From contig JADINC010000053.1 in assembly GCA_017694255.1 (NCBI GenBank), forward strand, positions 1 through 15,659: a DNA stretch of 15,659 nt, given 5' to 3'. Below the pieces are notes generated by a model. The model saw only the letters and a program-made list of their open reading frames with translations, had not been told where the DNA came from and did not search any database. Made by a program: the position numbers and the translations under genes. Positions 14,545 to 15,659 of this stretch are shown piece after piece (positions within the stretch are counted from its first letter, which is position 1; the number at the start of each line of letters is the position of its first letter). Origin of the DNA: Candidatus Enterousia avistercoris. Its GTDB lineage: Bacteria; Pseudomonadota; Alphaproteobacteria; Rs-D84.

Positions 14545-14573
14545 AACATATACTAATAATTCTTTTTTGTCAA
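14545..14573 (-). promoter_or_regulatory. Promoter of the 52-residue gene
   Basis: On the minus strand a consensus TTGACA (14573-14568), a 17-bp spacer and TATGTT (14550-14545). The -35 box begins 3 nt after the stop codon of the OmpA-like gene, and no terminator fits between them. Confidence 0.65.
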
Positions 14574-14576
14574 GTA

Positions 14577-15659
14577 TTATTCTGAACAACCGTACATTCC
14601 ACAAACCCCACTGCCAGACGGCACAGTATATTCTTCGACAACTGCGACTGGCACCTGGCGACCTGGCTCTGTATAGTGCACTTCTTTGACAACACGAACC
14701 CGGCGATTTTCGGCATTTGGTACCTGGTCACCCGTTTGCACTGCCAAATCTTCTTCACCTGCAGAAACAACCACAATCTGGCTGGCCGGAATACCATATT
14801 TCACCAACATTTTCTGTACGGCTTCGGCACGACGCCCACCCAATGCATAGTTATAATCTTTACTTCCCATTGTATCGGTATGTCCGACCACAGAAACCTT
14901 GATATTTTTATTTTCTTGCGTTGCTGTTGCCAATTGACGAATTAAATCTTCGTATTCTGGTTTAACCGTGGCCTTATCAAAATCGAATCGAATTTCCAAG
15001 ATCTCTTCCATAACATGTTGTTTTGGTTCCAATGGAATTTGTTGAACTTTGATTATTGTTTTTTCATCGTCTTTAACATTTTGATTGGCCTGAATCTGGT
15101 CCAGCCGTGCATTAATAGCTGCCAATTCGGCACGCATTGCCATCATCATATTAATAAATTCTTCACGCGTAACCAATTCATCAGAAATCATAGGAATTGG
15201 TTCTGGCTGGGCCACGGCAACTGATTCAGACGCCACAACTGGTTCCGTCACAGTTTCTGTGCCCGTTGTTTCAGCCACATCAACCGGCCCTGAAACCGTT
15301 GTTTCGGTTGATTCAGTCTGGACCACAACCGGCGTTGGATTCTGGACACAGTTCACATCACCTTCGCGCAGGCAACGCACACTGCTGTCATTATTACTGT
15401 TGCTGACGTTTTTGGTTTTATCCCCGCCATATATATTTTGATTAAACACCATTGGCTGAACCGGCACTGGGTTAATCAAATGTTCTGGGACATTAACGTT
15501 ATTAACAATTATCACACCTTCACGTGCACGCGCCGCCCCATTCATCGCCGCCATATTGCGCGTATCTGGATAATACGTCGGCACATTATCACGTTCAACC
15601 GCAACCACCGGTTCACCCGTGGACGTGATTGTCGTTTTTACCGTTTCTGTTGTTTGTGT
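14577..15659 (-). CDS. OmpA-family outer-membrane/peptidoglycan-binding protein, 5' end outside the window
   Basis: 360 residues are visible; the frame is open to the right edge, so the true start and any signal peptide lie beyond it (an internal GTG at 15608 is not a convincing start). From the N-side: a Thr/Val/Pro-rich, probably flexible region with a CLREGDVNC cysteine pair; a short coiled-coil-like helix (TREEFINMMMAMRAELAAIN and following); then a C-terminal OmpA domain (about 15002 to 14685) with RFDFDKATVKPEYEDL, VVGHTDTMGSKDYN, GGRRAEAV and ENRRVRV. The Asp of GHTD and the Arg of NRRV are the residues that bind diaminopimelate in peptidoglycan. It thus anchors the envelope to the wall. 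After the domain is an unusual tail of about 35 residues ending VCGMYGCSE with a Cys pair. A beta-barrel, if any, would be off-window. Confidence 0.88.
   Translation of the reverse strand, partial: TQTTETVKTTITSTGEPVVAVERDNVPTYYPDTRNMAAMNGAARAREGVIIVNNVNVPEHLINPVPVQPMVFNQNIYGGDKTKNVSNSNNDSSVRCLREGDVNCVQNPTPVVVQTESTETTVSGPVDVAETTGTETVTEPVVASESVAVAQPEPIPMISDELVTREEFINMMMAMRAELAAINARLDQIQANQNVKDDEKTIIKVQQIPLEPKQHVMEEILEIRFDFDKATVKPEYEDLIRQLATATQENKNIKVSVVGHTDTMGSKDYNYALGGRRAEAVQKMLVKYGIPASQIVVVSAGEEDLAVQTGDQVPNAENRRVRVVKEVHYTEPGRQVPVAVVEEYTVPSGSGVCGMYGCSE

Noticed and set aside
14372..14689. 105-codon plus-strand frame
   Set aside because: It lies opposite the 52-residue gene, its promoter and the OmpA-like 3' end, with a His/Cys/Leu-rich composition typical of a shadow.
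15606..15608. GTG as start of the OmpA-like protein
   Set aside because: The frame stays open to the window edge with the same Thr/Val-rich composition and no binding site, so the gene is better read as 5'-truncated by the window.
1..15659. CRISPR array, insertion sequence or integrated prophage
   Set aside because: No regularly spaced direct repeats, transposase, integrase, terminal repeats or phage structural genes are seen; the spanin-like pair alone is not evidence of a prophage, and no repeat of the tRNA 3' end was found that would mark an attachment site.

Overview
This looks like a compact piece of a bacterial chromosome, not a prophage or plasmid. Core genes (tRNA-Pro, ssb, rho, eno) alternate with an unusually large number of genes for secreted or envelope proteins. 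The protein types (alpha-type SSB and Rho without insertions, an OmpA-family protein, a classical autotransporter and many small Cys-rich exported proteins) suggest a Gram-negative, probably host-associated alphaproteobacterium, perhaps one of the small-genome gut lineages. The genus cannot be read from the sequence, and this placement is inference.

Layout, left to right. At the left edge is a doubtful leftward reading frame, then a tRNA-Pro(UGG) on the minus strand with its own promoter and terminator. Rightward follow a secreted Ala/Thr/Arg-repeat, Cys-rich protein and, overlapping it by 4 nt, an arginase-family ureohydrolase. A shared bidirectional terminator separates these from cassette A, a leftward pair of secreted Cys-rich proteins (short gene, then long gene). 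Next come leftward ssb and, divergently, rho, whose promoter lies inside an inverted repeat. After the rho terminator are two small overlapping genes: a membrane-anchored peptide and a lipoprotein, arranged like a phage Rz/Rz1 spanin pair. A 5.1-kb leftward autotransporter gene follows. Its promoter overlaps, back to back, the promoter of rightward eno. Downstream of eno is a small two-helix membrane protein resembling the superinfection-immunity family. Then comes cassette B, a second leftward copy of the short-plus-long Cys-rich pair, followed by a 52-codon gene with its own promoter and terminator. The window ends inside an OmpA-like gene whose 5' end lies beyond the right edge.

The most interesting content is the duplicated Cys-rich cassette. 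All four proteins share a C-terminal module (CxCR, then [SN]PxVSxW, then three spaced cysteines). Both cassettes keep the short-then-long gene order. Both are preceded by the same promoter (TTGCAA, 17 bp, TAAAAT), the same kind of leader hairpin with a CACC loop, and a run of six G as ribosome binding site. This is a matched regulatory and coding unit that I cannot assign to a known family. The stand-alone spanin-like pair and the possibly leaderless mRNA of the first secreted protein also deserve attention.
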